A DNA stretch of 64,000 nt from Pseudomonadota bacterium (GTDB lineage Bacteria > Pseudomonadota > Gammaproteobacteria > Burkholderiales > Methylophilaceae): assembly GCA_029556915.1 (NCBI GenBank), contig JAKQIT010000151.1, positions 1 through 64,000 of the forward strand, written 5' to 3'. A program made the translations under genes and the position numbers. This document shows positions 44,065 to 51,927 of the stretch, piece by piece. The notes under the pieces are model-generated. The model had not been told where the DNA came from, made no database searches, and worked only from the letters and a program-made list of their open reading frames with translations. How positions within the stretch are numbered: position 1 is the first letter of the stretch; every line of letters begins with the position of its first letter.

Positions 44065-44282
44065 TGAAAGCTGATCAATCTGGCACATGGACAGAGCAAG
44101 TGCGCTTTAAGCGTGAATGGCTTAGTCCACAAGAGCGCAATAAAAAAGGCTTAGTACAAAAGTGTGGTGATTGCGGAAGCATTGACAAAAACCACGGTGC
44201 ATTTTGCAGTCTTGGCAGATTCTCTACACAAGTAAACGCGGTATGTGCCAGCTTTGTACCTCGCAGCGCGGAGGATATTTAA
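44064..44282 (+). CDS. Small cysteine-containing protein
   Basis: 72 residues from the ATG at 44064, which shares one base with the DUF3164 stop. KCGDCGSIDKNHGAFCSLG supplies C-x2-C and a further Cys/His, so a small zinc-binding fold is plausible; SRQ-like basic N-terminus. No family recognised. Confidence 0.55.
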   Translation: MKADQSGTWTEQVRFKREWLSPQERNKKGLVQKCGDCGSIDKNHGAFCSLGRFSTQVNAVCASFVPRSAEDI

Positions 44283-44530
44283 TGGAAGCCGCACTTATTT
44301 TTGGTAGCACTTTCGTCCTGGTATTTGCGCTCGGTTTTCAGAGCATGAATGTTAACCGTGGCCATTACTTTGCTGCATTCTTTACCAGCTTCTTAATCGG
44401 CACCAGCAACTTAGTGCTATTTAAAACCGTACCACAGGCGGGCTTTTTTGAAATGAGCGCTTATTTAAGCGCAGGGCCATTTGCCATTATAGCCAGCATG
44501 TGGGCGCACGATAAATGGATGAAAAAGTAG
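44282..44530 (+). CDS. Small three-helix membrane protein
   Basis: 82 residues (MEAALIFGSTFVLVFALGFQ...) with about three hydrophobic segments. Its ATG shares a base with the previous stop and GGAGG lies upstream. No family recognised. Confidence 0.55.
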   Translation: MEAALIFGSTFVLVFALGFQSMNVNRGHYFAAFFTSFLIGTSNLVLFKTVPQAGFFEMSAYLSAGPFAIIASMWAHDKWMKK

Positions 44531-44577
44531 ATTGTTGATCCACAACCCAAGCTGTGAGTGGGGATATAACCGCAGCA

Positions 44578-44639
44578 GACCGTGACGCTTGTTTGACCTC
44601 CACGCCTTCGGGCGCGTCATCCAAACAGCGGGCGCGGTC
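44578..44639 (+). ncRNA. Long stem-loop with UUCG tetraloop, structured RNA candidate
   Basis: GACCG at 44578 pairs with CGGTC at 44639, CGCTTGTTTG pairs with CAAACAGCG with one bulge, and the tip is CACGCC-TTCG-GGCGCG. The whole 62-nt stretch folds on itself, is GC-rich compared with its neighbours, and has no ORF. It is not followed by a T tract, so it is not a plain terminator. It may be a small RNA or an mRNA element upstream of the HU gene. Confidence 0.5.
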
Positions 44640-44682
44640 AACTTAAAACAAACATTTTTTACATTTTAAAAGGATTTAAACC

Positions 44683-44961
44683 ATGAATAAACAAGATTTA
44701 ATTGACGCCGTAGCAAACGCATCAGGCACTACCAAAGCTGATGCAGAGCGCGTGCTAGAAGCATTAACAACGGTTACCCAACATGAGTTAGCCAAAGGCA
44801 ATGAAGTCACATTACACGGCCTAGGCAAGCTAAAAGTTAGCCAACGTAAAGCACGCACTGGCCGCAACCCGCAAACAGGCGAGGCAATTCAAATCCCCGC
44901 CAAAAATGTGCCCGGCTTTAGTGCTGCTAAAGCGCTTAAGGATGCAGTTAACGCAGGCTAA
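44683..44961 (+). CDS. HU-family histone-like DNA-binding protein
   Basis: 92 residues, the HU length: MNKQDLIDAVANASGTTKAD, then NEVTLHGLGKLKVSQRKART and the DNA-binding arm GRNPQTGEAIQIPAKNVPGF. HU bends DNA, and host HU assists the Mu transpososome; here the phage carries its own copy between early genes and gp16. AAAGGA precedes the start. Confidence 0.93.
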   Translation: MNKQDLIDAVANASGTTKADAERVLEALTTVTQHELAKGNEVTLHGLGKLKVSQRKARTGRNPQTGEAIQIPAKNVPGFSAAKALKDAVNAG

Positions 44962-44994
44962 ACCTAAGCAACTTAATACTGAGCAATTTAATAA

Positions 44995-45028
44995 AAAATC
45001 ATCTTGTTGATGTTAACAAGATGATTTT
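44995..45028 (+). terminator. Perfect 14-bp hairpin after the HU gene
   Basis: AAAATCATCTTGTT (44995-45008) pairs with AACAAGATGATTTT (45015-45028) around a 6-base loop. The T-run is inside the right arm, so it is terminator-like but not classical. It ends 13 bp before the next start and may instead control that gene. Confidence 0.55.
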
Positions 45029-45041
45029 CAGGAGAGTAAAA

Positions 45042-45281
45042 ATGAAAATCGGTGGTAAGTACAATTGGATAGGACAGTCAGAAAGACTGATATTTCTAGG
45101 TAGATATTATAGTGTAAATAGATATTGGAACCAGTTCGCTAAAGTAGAAAGTCCTAGTGAGGTCTGGTGTGAAGTATTGGATATTGATCTGCATATGATT
45201 GAAGAAACAATTGAGCCTCACGAAAATGCCATTCAGAACGGATTAGATCGCACAACATCAGGAGCAATAGGTCAGCCATGA
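45042..45281 (+). CDS. Small hypothetical protein
   Basis: 79 residues from the ATG at 45042, chosen because GGAGAG lies 7 bases upstream; a frame start at 45021 lies within the hairpin. It begins MKIGGKYNWIGQSERLIFLG and looks like an SH3-type beta barrel of the kind seen in short phage proteins. It overlaps gp16 by 4 bp. Confidence 0.6.
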   Translation: MKIGGKYNWIGQSERLIFLGRYYSVNRYWNQFAKVESPSEVWCEVLDIDLHMIEETIEPHENAIQNGLDRTTSGAIGQP

Positions 45282-45730
45282 GTGATCTCATAAAACATTA
45301 CCGCCAGCTGCTTGGCATTGCCAAAAGTTGGGCTGAAAAAAACCTCCCCGGCTGGTGCGATGATCTGCACCGCAATTTACTCGCCCGTCATGGCGCAGTT
45401 GAAATTGAAGGCCGTATCTCAGCAAGCAGCATGAATATGCCGCAGCTCGCCGCAGCACTAGAAGATTATGAAAAACGTGGCTGGCCGCGCACGCGCAGCT
45501 TTAATGACAAAGCAAACAACACGCGTAAAGATGTACCGCCACGCATTGCCAACATTTTTAAATTATGGGCCAAGCTAGGCCAAGCGGGCAAGGTGGAATC
45601 TACCACCCGTGCCAGCCTACTTAAATTTTGTGGCCGTCAAACTGGCAAACAGGTCAATAACCTAGATGAGCTATCACTGAAAGAGTGCTCAGTGATTATT
45701 GAGTCACTCAAAGCTTGGGCAGCACGTTAA
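45278..45730 (+). CDS. gp16/GemA-like regulatory protein (DUF1018)
   Basis: 150 residues: LIKHYRQLLGIAKSWAEKNL near the N-terminus and STTRASLLKFCGRQTGKQVN near the C-terminus are the DUF1018 blocks. In Mu the related gemA product affects host gene expression and DNA topology. It directly precedes and overlaps the Mor gene, the Mu order. Confidence 0.87.
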   Translation: MSDLIKHYRQLLGIAKSWAEKNLPGWCDDLHRNLLARHGAVEIEGRISASSMNMPQLAAALEDYEKRGWPRTRSFNDKANNTRKDVPPRIANIFKLWAKLGQAGKVESTTRASLLKFCGRQTGKQVNNLDELSLKECSVIIESLKAWAAR

Positions 45731-46137
45731 TGACAAATCAAATCACATGGCCGAATGTAGAACCAGAGCTGCTTAAAACCTTGCCGCCTGCATTACGCGG
45801 TATTGTTAAAGCGCTCGGCTTTGCCCGTGCCCGTGATTTTTTATCAACGCACGGTGGCGTATTAGTGAGTTTGCCAAAGCATAAAAGCTATGCACTTGGG
45901 CTTGCTGATGATGAGTTGATGCGCTTGCGTATTGCACTGGCAAATATGCTTGATAGCGCAGATCGTATTTGCCTACCAAAAGCTGACAAATTATTTATTC
46001 TGGTACGCGATACGCAAATTCGCAAAGAGCGCAGCAAATCTACATTATCAAAGCTTGCAAAAAACTATCGCCTCACCTCACGGCACATCTTAAATATCTG
46101 CCGTGAAGAGGATGACAGGCAGTTTGACTTATTTTAA
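45730..46137 (+). CDS. Mor-type transcription activator
   Basis: 135 residues from the ATG at 45730 (MTNQITWPNVEPELLKTLPP), sharing a base with the gp16 stop. It has the Mor/C family dimerisation part and a C-terminal helix-turn-helix (LSKLAKNYRLTSRHILNICR). In Mu, Mor activates the middle promoter and its homologue C the late promoters. Only one such gene is seen here, immediately upstream of late promoter 2, so it may do both jobs. Confidence 0.87.
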   Translation: MTNQITWPNVEPELLKTLPPALRGIVKALGFARARDFLSTHGGVLVSLPKHKSYALGLADDELMRLRIALANMLDSADRICLPKADKLFILVRDTQIRKERSKSTLSKLAKNYRLTSRHILNICREEDDRQFDLF

Positions 46138-46283
46138 GCAAAGCACTCAATCGAATACCCAGCAAAAATGCGTTTAAATAATCCCACAAACGTTTAACAC
46201 CTTTGAGTTGGTATCATTAGCGCAGCCAAAAACAAAAACGCGCCAAAACGCGTTAAATCAAATCTAAGCCACCCTCTGGCACC

Positions 46284-46329
46284 GCGAAACATTTCGCATG
46301 TTATTTTAATTAATGCCACAGCCCACAAT
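46284..46329 (+). promoter_or_regulatory. Late promoter 2: activator palindrome plus -10, head operon
   Basis: GCGAAACATTTCGC (46284-46297), with CACC before it as at sites 1 and 3, lies in the gap between the Mor gene and the protease gene. A -10-like CACAAT (46324-46329) starts 34 bases from the palindrome centre. The protease start is 58 bp past the palindrome. Confidence 0.72.
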
Positions 46330-46354
46330 GCACTTATTAACCGAGGGCTATTGA

Positions 46355-47341
46355 GTGGCTAAAAATCAAAATGTAATGTCGATGTCTTTTGTGTTCGATG
46401 GCAGCATCGAGCCAAATAATCATGAGGCACACTTGCTGCCTGCAGGCGACTTTACGCCAGATGATGGCCGTCCTCTGAATGTCGATAGTTTTAAGCTTTC
46501 AGCCGCTATTGCAAAAAATATTATCGCCGTCATGGCAGTACGCAAAAACATGACGCTGATTGACTATGAGCATCAAAGCTTACGTGCTGAAGAAAACGGT
46601 CAAAAAGTCATTGCTGCAGGTTGGTTTAAGCAAATGGAATATCGTGATGATGGCCTATGGGCTGTCAACATTGAATGGACACAAGCAGCACTCGAGCATA
46701 TTCGCACCAAAGAATACAAATACATCAGTGCTGTATTTAACTACCACGCTAAAACTGGCGAGATTGTCAACATCGTATCTGTCGCCCTTACCAACACGCC
46801 AGCGCTTGATGGCCTTAAAGCTTTGGCTGCCCTTACCAAATCCACGCAAGACTTTTACACAGGAGACATTGCAATGCCCGATAACAAACAAGACACCGAG
46901 TTAGCCGCGCTGACCACTCAAATGGCAAAACTCACTGCTGATTTAAAAACAGCCAATGAGCAAGTGATTGCGCTCACAGCAGATAAAACCGAGCTAACCA
47001 ACAAGCTAGCAAAAATGGATGAAGAGAAAGCGCAAGCAGCACTGGCGGCTGAAAAAAAAGCCCATGCAGATTTGTTACAGACTGCGCTGACTGATGGCCG
47101 TGTAGCGCCAGCACAAAAAGCGTGGGCTGAAAAACTCAACCTTGCTGCACTGACGGAATACTTGGAAGCCACCACACCGTTGGTGCCACAAGGCCGTCAA
47201 GCTGACCCTGCTCACAAAGATATTAACCACGGCTTAGATGAAGCTGAGTTGGCGATGTGTTCGCGCATGGGTGTGAAGCCTGAAGAGTTTGCTAAAACCA
47301 AACAGGCTGAGTTAACACGTAAACAACAAGCACAAGCTTAA
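46355..47341 (+). CDS. Prohead protease with internal scaffold (Mu gpI-like)
   Basis: 328 residues starting at GTG. The N-terminal half is the phage I protease (DYEHQSLRAEENGQKVIAAG and HLLPAGDFTPDDGRP regions), which trims scaffold and itself during head maturation. The C-terminal half is a coiled-coil scaffold (LTTQMAKLTADLKTANEQVI). The scaffold can also be made alone from an internal start at 46874. Confidence 0.88.
   Translation: MAKNQNVMSMSFVFDGSIEPNNHEAHLLPAGDFTPDDGRPLNVDSFKLSAAIAKNIIAVMAVRKNMTLIDYEHQSLRAEENGQKVIAAGWFKQMEYRDDGLWAVNIEWTQAALEHIRTKEYKYISAVFNYHAKTGEIVNIVSVALTNTPALDGLKALAALTKSTQDFYTGDIAMPDNKQDTELAALTTQMAKLTADLKTANEQVIALTADKTELTNKLAKMDEEKAQAALAAEKKAHADLLQTALTDGRVAPAQKAWAEKLNLAALTEYLEATTPLVPQGRQADPAHKDINHGLDEAELAMCSRMGVKPEEFAKTKQAELTRKQQAQA
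46874..47341 (+). CDS. Scaffold protein from in-frame internal start (Mu gpZ-like)
   Basis: An ATG at 46874 inside the protease gene, in the same frame, is preceded by AGGAGA at the right distance and begins MPDNKQDTELAALTTQMAKL. It would give a 155-residue scaffold identical to the C-terminus of the protease. Mu makes its scaffold Z in this way from gene I. Confidence 0.75.
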   Translation: MPDNKQDTELAALTTQMAKLTADLKTANEQVIALTADKTELTNKLAKMDEEKAQAALAAEKKAHADLLQTALTDGRVAPAQKAWAEKLNLAALTEYLEATTPLVPQGRQADPAHKDINHGLDEAELAMCSRMGVKPEEFAKTKQAELTRKQQAQA

Positions 47342-47374
47342 ATTAACTAATCAGATCACTTTAGGAGATCAAAA

Positions 47375-48289
47375 ATGGTAGCAGCTACAATTTTAACCCA
47401 AGCGCAAATTAATGCGTTTAACACCACTATCCAAACCCGCTTTAATGCAGGCTTGGGCATGTCTGAAGAGACATGGAAACAAATTGCCAAGCGTATTGGC
47501 TCTGGCGGTGCCAGCAACACTTACGCATGGTTATCACAATTCCCAGCATTCCGCGAATGGGTAGGCTCTCGTTTACACAAAACGGTTAAAGAGCGCGCTT
47601 ACACCGTGCCAAACCGCAAGTTTGAAAATACGCTTGATGTACCACGCGAAGCGTTTGAAGATAACAACCTTGAAATGTATGGCGACGTGGCTGAGAGCTT
47701 CGGCCAGTCTGTTGTTGATCTGAAAAACGATTTAATCTTTGGCGCAATTAAAGCAGCATTCTCGACCATTTGTTATGACGGCCAATTCTTTTTTGATACA
47801 GATCACCCAGTAGCCCCAAACGAAGATGGCTCAGGTACAGCGGCAACTGTAAGCAATATGCAAGCGGGCGCATTAGAGCCTTGGGTATTGCTTTGCACAA
47901 AACGCGCTCCACAGGCGTTTTACTTGCAAGAGCGTACTAATGCCGAACTATATAGCCAAACTAACACTGACTCTGACACGGTGTATAACACCGATGTGTT
48001 CAGCTGGGGTGGCCGTTGGCGTGGTGAAGCTGCCTATGGTTTCTGGCAGTTAGCATATGGCTCTAAAGCTGCATTAGATGCAACAAACTTTAACCTTGGC
48101 TACAACGCGATGATGCAAATTAAAGCCGATGGCAACCGTCCGCTTAATATCATCCCAGACACCATTGTAGTTGGCCCAGCTAACCGTGTTGCAGCAGAAA
48201 ACTTAATCACGGTTAAAACCTTGGCAAATGGCGCAGACAATGCGCTTTACAACCGCGTAAAAGTGATTGTAACGCCGCTATTGGCTTAA
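47375..48289 (+). CDS. Major head subunit (Mu gpT-like)
   Basis: 304 residues, the usual gpT length. Typical blocks are FNAGLGMSEETWKQIAKRIG near the N-terminus, FFDTDHPVAPNEDGSG near 135 and RPLNIIPDTIVVGPANR near 255. It forms the capsid shell. AGGAGA precedes the start and a hairpin follows the stop. Confidence 0.95.
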   Translation: MVAATILTQAQINAFNTTIQTRFNAGLGMSEETWKQIAKRIGSGGASNTYAWLSQFPAFREWVGSRLHKTVKERAYTVPNRKFENTLDVPREAFEDNNLEMYGDVAESFGQSVVDLKNDLIFGAIKAAFSTICYDGQFFFDTDHPVAPNEDGSGTAATVSNMQAGALEPWVLLCTKRAPQAFYLQERTNAELYSQTNTDSDTVYNTDVFSWGGRWRGEAAYGFWQLAYGSKAALDATNFNLGYNAMMQIKADGNRPLNIIPDTIVVGPANRVAAENLITVKTLANGADNALYNRVKVIVTPLLA

Positions 48290-48296
48290 CCAACAT

Positions 48297-48325
48297 ATGA
48301 GGCTCAGCATTGAGCCTCATGTTTT
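48297..48325 (+). terminator. Hairpin after the major head gene
   Basis: ATGAGGCTCA/TGAGCCTCAT with a GCAT loop is followed by GTTTT. Probably a partial terminator or an mRNA 3'-end stabiliser that favours abundant head-protein production over downstream genes. Confidence 0.65.
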
Positions 48326-48349
48326 AACTAAAGTTTAGGAGAATCTGCA

Positions 48350-48706
48350 ATGCCAATTTTAAATGTACGTGTAGCCCCAAAATCTGGTGCAAAACAGTTT
48401 TATCGCTGTGGTATTGAATTTACCGACGAAGCAAAAGAAGTTGAGGTGGATGATGCCACAGCAACACGCTTGCTTGAAGAGCAAATGCTAGAAGTTGAAG
48501 TTGTAGGGGCAGGTGAAGCCGGCGGCGCCACTGGTGATACGGGTGACAATGATGATGACACAGGTAACACCGGTGGTGATGACGGCAACCATGCAGATGC
48601 ACCAGCCGATCCAGCACCAGCACCAGCTGAACAAGCACCAGCCGATCCAGCACCTGCACCAGCTGCAGCTGCTAAAAAAGCAACGGCTAAAGCAAAAGGC
48701 AAATAA
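48350..48706 (+). CDS. Mu-like protein with alanine/proline-rich tail (HI1506-like)
   Basis: 118 residues. The first 50 (NVRVAPKSGAKQFYRCGIEF, then a short acidic part) are a folded domain found after gpT in Mu-like phages; the rest is low-complexity, with DNDDDTGNTGGDD followed by repeated (P)ADPAPAPAEQ-type units and a lysine tail. Role unknown, perhaps head decoration or head-tail joining. Confidence 0.65.
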   Translation: MPILNVRVAPKSGAKQFYRCGIEFTDEAKEVEVDDATATRLLEEQMLEVEVVGAGEAGGATGDTGDNDDDTGNTGGDDGNHADAPADPAPAPAEQAPADPAPAPAAAAKKATAKAKGK

Positions 48707-48712
48707 TCTGTC

Positions 48713-49252
48713 ATGCCTTTCGCTACCCGCATAGATCTGCTTGCACGCTCAAACGCACGTCGTTTAGCACAGCTCGCCATACCCGCCGATATTGCCATGC
48801 CGCCAGATGATGCGCTACGTGTTGCAATAAGTGGCGGTACTATGGGTGACTTTACGCAAGCAGATCAAGATGCGATTGAATTAGGCCTAGATGCCATTGA
48901 TAAAGCGCTGGCAGATGCTAATGCTTTAATTTTAACCTACGGCATACCAGCCACGGTACAAACAACTTTGCTGGCGCGCTTAACCTCAACTATTGCGCTT
49001 TACTATTTGCAAGGCGCAGAGCGCATGACAGATGATGTACAACGTGCTTATGATGGCGCAATTGCAACGCTTAAATCTCACGCACGTGGTGAGATTAACC
49101 TTATACCCGCTGACCCTACCGCCACACCAATTGTGGGCGATGTGATTACCATCACCAGCAACACTGGGCGCTACCGCGTTAACTCAGATGTCGATAACGA
49201 ATTTACGCTAGATCAACCGATAGACCAGCCTTTTGATGAGGTATGGCAATAA
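48713..49252 (+). CDS. Head-tail connector-like protein (Mu gp36, DUF1320)
   Basis: 179 residues; MPFATRIDLLARSNARRLAQ and LTSTIALYYLQGAERMTDDV are DUF1320 blocks. The C-terminal 40 residues (VITITSNTGRYRVNSD, DQPIDQPFDEVW) look like an added beta module. Mu gp36 homologues are connectors between head and tail. It shares a base with the next start (TAATG). Confidence 0.85.
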   Translation: MPFATRIDLLARSNARRLAQLAIPADIAMPPDDALRVAISGGTMGDFTQADQDAIELGLDAIDKALADANALILTYGIPATVQTTLLARLTSTIALYYLQGAERMTDDVQRAYDGAIATLKSHARGEINLIPADPTATPIVGDVITITSNTGRYRVNSDVDNEFTLDQPIDQPFDEVWQ

Positions 49253-49731
49253 TGCTATCCCTCACGCCCATCATTCAACAGCTTGAGCATAAGCCACCAA
49301 GCTTTAATGCGTTATGGTTTAGGCAAGTGGCAGGCGCTGCAGAGTATGCGCAAATTCGCCCAGATGCTTTGCCATTGCCAGCTGCTTGGGTGGTGCGTGC
49401 CAATGAAAAAAGCAAACACCTGGGCGAGCGTCGTGAAGAGATCACAGTCACTTTTGATGTGGTGATTGCCATTGAAAATGCCCGTGTGCACACACCGGGC
49501 GAAACAGACGACTTGCTATTGCAATATCGCAAAGCAGTTAAAACTGAGCTGCTTGGCAGCTACCCGCATGATGATACCAAAGCCATTAACTACGATGGCG
49601 GGCGCGTGCTGCAATATGCCGAGGGCGATATCTACTGGGCAGACACTTACAGCTTTGTTGCAGAAATTACCAATTATTTACCAGACCCACCGCCATTTGA
49701 AAAAGCGGAATATCAGGAGAAATTAGCATGA
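49252..49731 (+). CDS. Mu gp37-like protein (DUF1834)
   Basis: 159 residues from the ATG at 49252; a start 9 bases upstream is possible but the TAATG overlap is favoured. LPAAWVVRANEKSKHLGERR and QVAGAAEYAQIRPDALPLP fit the gp37 family, which sits between connector and sheath genes and probably terminates the tail tube. It overlaps the sheath gene (ATGA). Confidence 0.85.
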   Translation: MLSLTPIIQQLEHKPPSFNALWFRQVAGAAEYAQIRPDALPLPAAWVVRANEKSKHLGERREEITVTFDVVIAIENARVHTPGETDDLLLQYRKAVKTELLGSYPHDDTKAINYDGGRVLQYAEGDIYWADTYSFVAEITNYLPDPPPFEKAEYQEKLA

Positions 49732-51197
49732 GTTTACCATTTGACTACATTCCAGAGGCATTACGCTATCCTGGTGTGCAAATTGAGATTGACGGTTCAC
49801 AAGCGGGCTTGGGTGACACCATCCCCACAATGTTGTTAGTTGGCCAAAAACTAGCCACAGGCACAGCACCAGCGGGTGAAATTACACGTATCAGCAGTGT
49901 GGAAGACGCTAAAACCAAAGCAGGCGCAGGCTCTATGCTGCACCAAATGGCAGAGGCTTATCGCAAGGTGGATCAAGTGTTTGATCTATTCATGCTGCCG
50001 TACGCTGATAACGCCGCAGGCGTACAAGCCACAGCTACGCTTACAGCTACCGCAGTAGCAACAGCCAGTGGCGTTTACACGCTCTATATCGCTGGCCACA
50101 AAATTGAAGTGGGTGTCACTAGCAGCATGACGCTTGCGCAAATTGCCACGGCTATTACAGCTGCTATTAATGCAGATGCTAACGTACCATGCACCGCCGC
50201 AGCTGTAGCTGCAGTGGTCACATTAACAGCAAAACACAAAGGCACTTGCGGCAACGATATTGATTTGCGCACCAATATTTATGGCGAGTTAACACCTACC
50301 AGCTTAGTGGTAGCCATTGCTGGCTTTACTGGCGGTGCCGGTAATCCAGCATTAGGTGATCTTGAAACAATCCTTGGCACGTTCTGGTACCGTTATGTTG
50401 CATTAGGCTTTAGTGATGCTGCAACACTGGCCGCATGGCATACAGAACAACGCCGTCGTTATCAACCGCCTATTCAAGCAGGCTTCCGTTTATTCACAAC
50501 TTACCGTGGTGACTATGCAGGCGCAGTGGCTTTTGGCGAGACTAAAAACTATGAGCACATTTGCGATCTAGCTTTAGGCATCAACCCAAAATCCACATGG
50601 GAATCTGCTGCGATTTTAGCAGCTGCAGCTGCTCCAAAACTTTACAACAACCCTGTTACAAGTCTTGAAGGCATTGCATTGCCCGGCTTGATTGGCTTGA
50701 GCTACTTTACTTGGACACAAGCCAACAGCTTGCTGTTTAAGGGCATGTCGATTATGGAAGTGGCAAAAGATGGTAGCTGCTACATTAAGCGCTTAATCTC
50801 AATGTACCAGGTGCGGCCAGATGGCAGCGCCGATAGCGCTTGGCTTGATATTAACGCTGCAGAGCGTCAAGAGCGTTATCGCTACACCCAACGCATTGAG
50901 TTGGCCAAAGCTTTTGTTGGCACAGCTGCAGCTAAAAATGATGAAGGCTATCGTCCTGGTCTGCGTATCACCACTGAAGACAGCGTTAAAATCAAATTAC
51001 TCAGCTTGTACGAGCATAAGTTCTGCTACGACCTTGGCTGGTGCCAAAACAAAGACTATTACAAATCGACTTTAATCGTTCAACAAAATAGCGATAACCA
51101 AAGCCGCTTTGACTTCTTTGATACGCCCGTGTTCTTAAGCCCATTCTACAACATTGCGGGTATTAACCAGTTCCGCACTGCAGTACCGTTGGTTTAA
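49728..51197 (+). CDS. Contractile tail sheath protein (Mu gpL-like)
   Basis: 489 residues, the gpL length. It begins MSLPFDYIPEALRYPGVQIE and has the sheath core TSLEGIALPGLIGLSYFTW and, near the C-terminus, a conserved KLLSLYEHKFCYDLGWCQNK and SPFYNIAGINQFRTAVPLV. The sheath contracts to drive the tube into the host envelope. Confidence 0.94.
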   Translation: MSLPFDYIPEALRYPGVQIEIDGSQAGLGDTIPTMLLVGQKLATGTAPAGEITRISSVEDAKTKAGAGSMLHQMAEAYRKVDQVFDLFMLPYADNAAGVQATATLTATAVATASGVYTLYIAGHKIEVGVTSSMTLAQIATAITAAINADANVPCTAAAVAAVVTLTAKHKGTCGNDIDLRTNIYGELTPTSLVVAIAGFTGGAGNPALGDLETILGTFWYRYVALGFSDAATLAAWHTEQRRRYQPPIQAGFRLFTTYRGDYAGAVAFGETKNYEHICDLALGINPKSTWESAAILAAAAAPKLYNNPVTSLEGIALPGLIGLSYFTWTQANSLLFKGMSIMEVAKDGSCYIKRLISMYQVRPDGSADSAWLDINAAERQERYRYTQRIELAKAFVGTAAAKNDEGYRPGLRITTEDSVKIKLLSLYEHKFCYDLGWCQNKDYYKSTLIVQQNSDNQSRFDFFDTPVFLSPFYNIAGINQFRTAVPLV

Positions 51198-51238
51198 GTT
51201 TAAACATACTTTAAACATTATTTAAAAGGCATTCAATC

Positions 51239-51601
51239 ATGGCACAAATTTATAATATCCGCACGGTAAGCGTACCAAGCATTGGTAAGTTGCCACTGGC
51301 AGAAAACCCCGGCTCATTCACACCAAGCGGCACCAAGCGCGAGCATAAAGGTGGCCGCCTTGCTGCCGATGGTGGTTACATTGAAACCAGCACACCAGCC
51401 AAGCTTGATCTAAATATCAACTTGCTAAGTGCGGTAGATGTAGTGGCTCTCAATGCTATCAAAGACGAAGATGTCACAGTGCGTCTAGCCGATGGTAGCG
51501 TGCATATGCTTAGCCAAGCCTTTGTGACGGATGCTGTTGGCGTTGAAAATGGTGAGAGCAAAATTAGCATCATGGCTAACACTAGCGAGAAAATTGCCTA
51601 A
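51239..51601 (+). CDS. Tail tube protein (Mu gpM-like)
   Basis: 120 residues following the sheath gene, with TVSVPSIGKLPLAENPGSF, GTKREHKGGRLAADGGYIET and KLDLNINLLSAVDVVALNAI, all typical of gpM tube proteins. The stop shares a base with the next start. Confidence 0.9.
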   Translation: MAQIYNIRTVSVPSIGKLPLAENPGSFTPSGTKREHKGGRLAADGGYIETSTPAKLDLNINLLSAVDVVALNAIKDEDVTVRLADGSVHMLSQAFVTDAVGVENGESKISIMANTSEKIA

Positions 51602-51927
51602 TGCAAGTGGTCGAGGTCAAGCGCGGTGAGTTATTTTCGCCCACGGTAGAATACTTTGAGGCAGACGGTAAAACACCTGCCTCATTGGTTGGTGTTACCA
51701 TTAAGGCTGATGTAGTCGATAAAAACGGCAACGCCGTGCATCAATTTGTTGGCACTATCACCAACGCTGCACTAGGGCAATACACACTAACCCCCGCGCT
51801 CGATACAGAAGCGCTGCCGCTAGGTGATTATTTTGCAGACCTTGTTTACACTATTAACGCCGCACCGATCTACACCGAAGCATTTAGTATCAAGCTGGTT
51901 AAAACCTATACACGCCGCACACCATGA
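51601..51927 (+). CDS. Ig-like/baseplate-like beta protein
   Basis: 108 residues predicted to be mostly beta: LFSPTVEYFEADGKTPASLV, VTIKADVVDKNGNAVHQFVG, TLTPALDTEALPLGDYFADL. The alternating strands and the 'LPLGDY..DLVY' ending resemble bacterial Ig-like modules of phage structural proteins. It starts a three-gene insert between tube and tail chaperone that Mu lacks. Confidence 0.55.
   Translation: MQVVEVKRGELFSPTVEYFEADGKTPASLVGVTIKADVVDKNGNAVHQFVGTITNAALGQYTLTPALDTEALPLGDYFADLVYTINAAPIYTEAFSIKLVKTYTRRTP

Noticed and set aside
48420..48798. Long minus-strand and plus-strand open frames over 48400-48800
   Set aside because: They are mirror frames of the alanine/proline-rich low-complexity gene at 48350-48706 and of the start of the next gene; their proteins are repetitive without any ribosome binding site.
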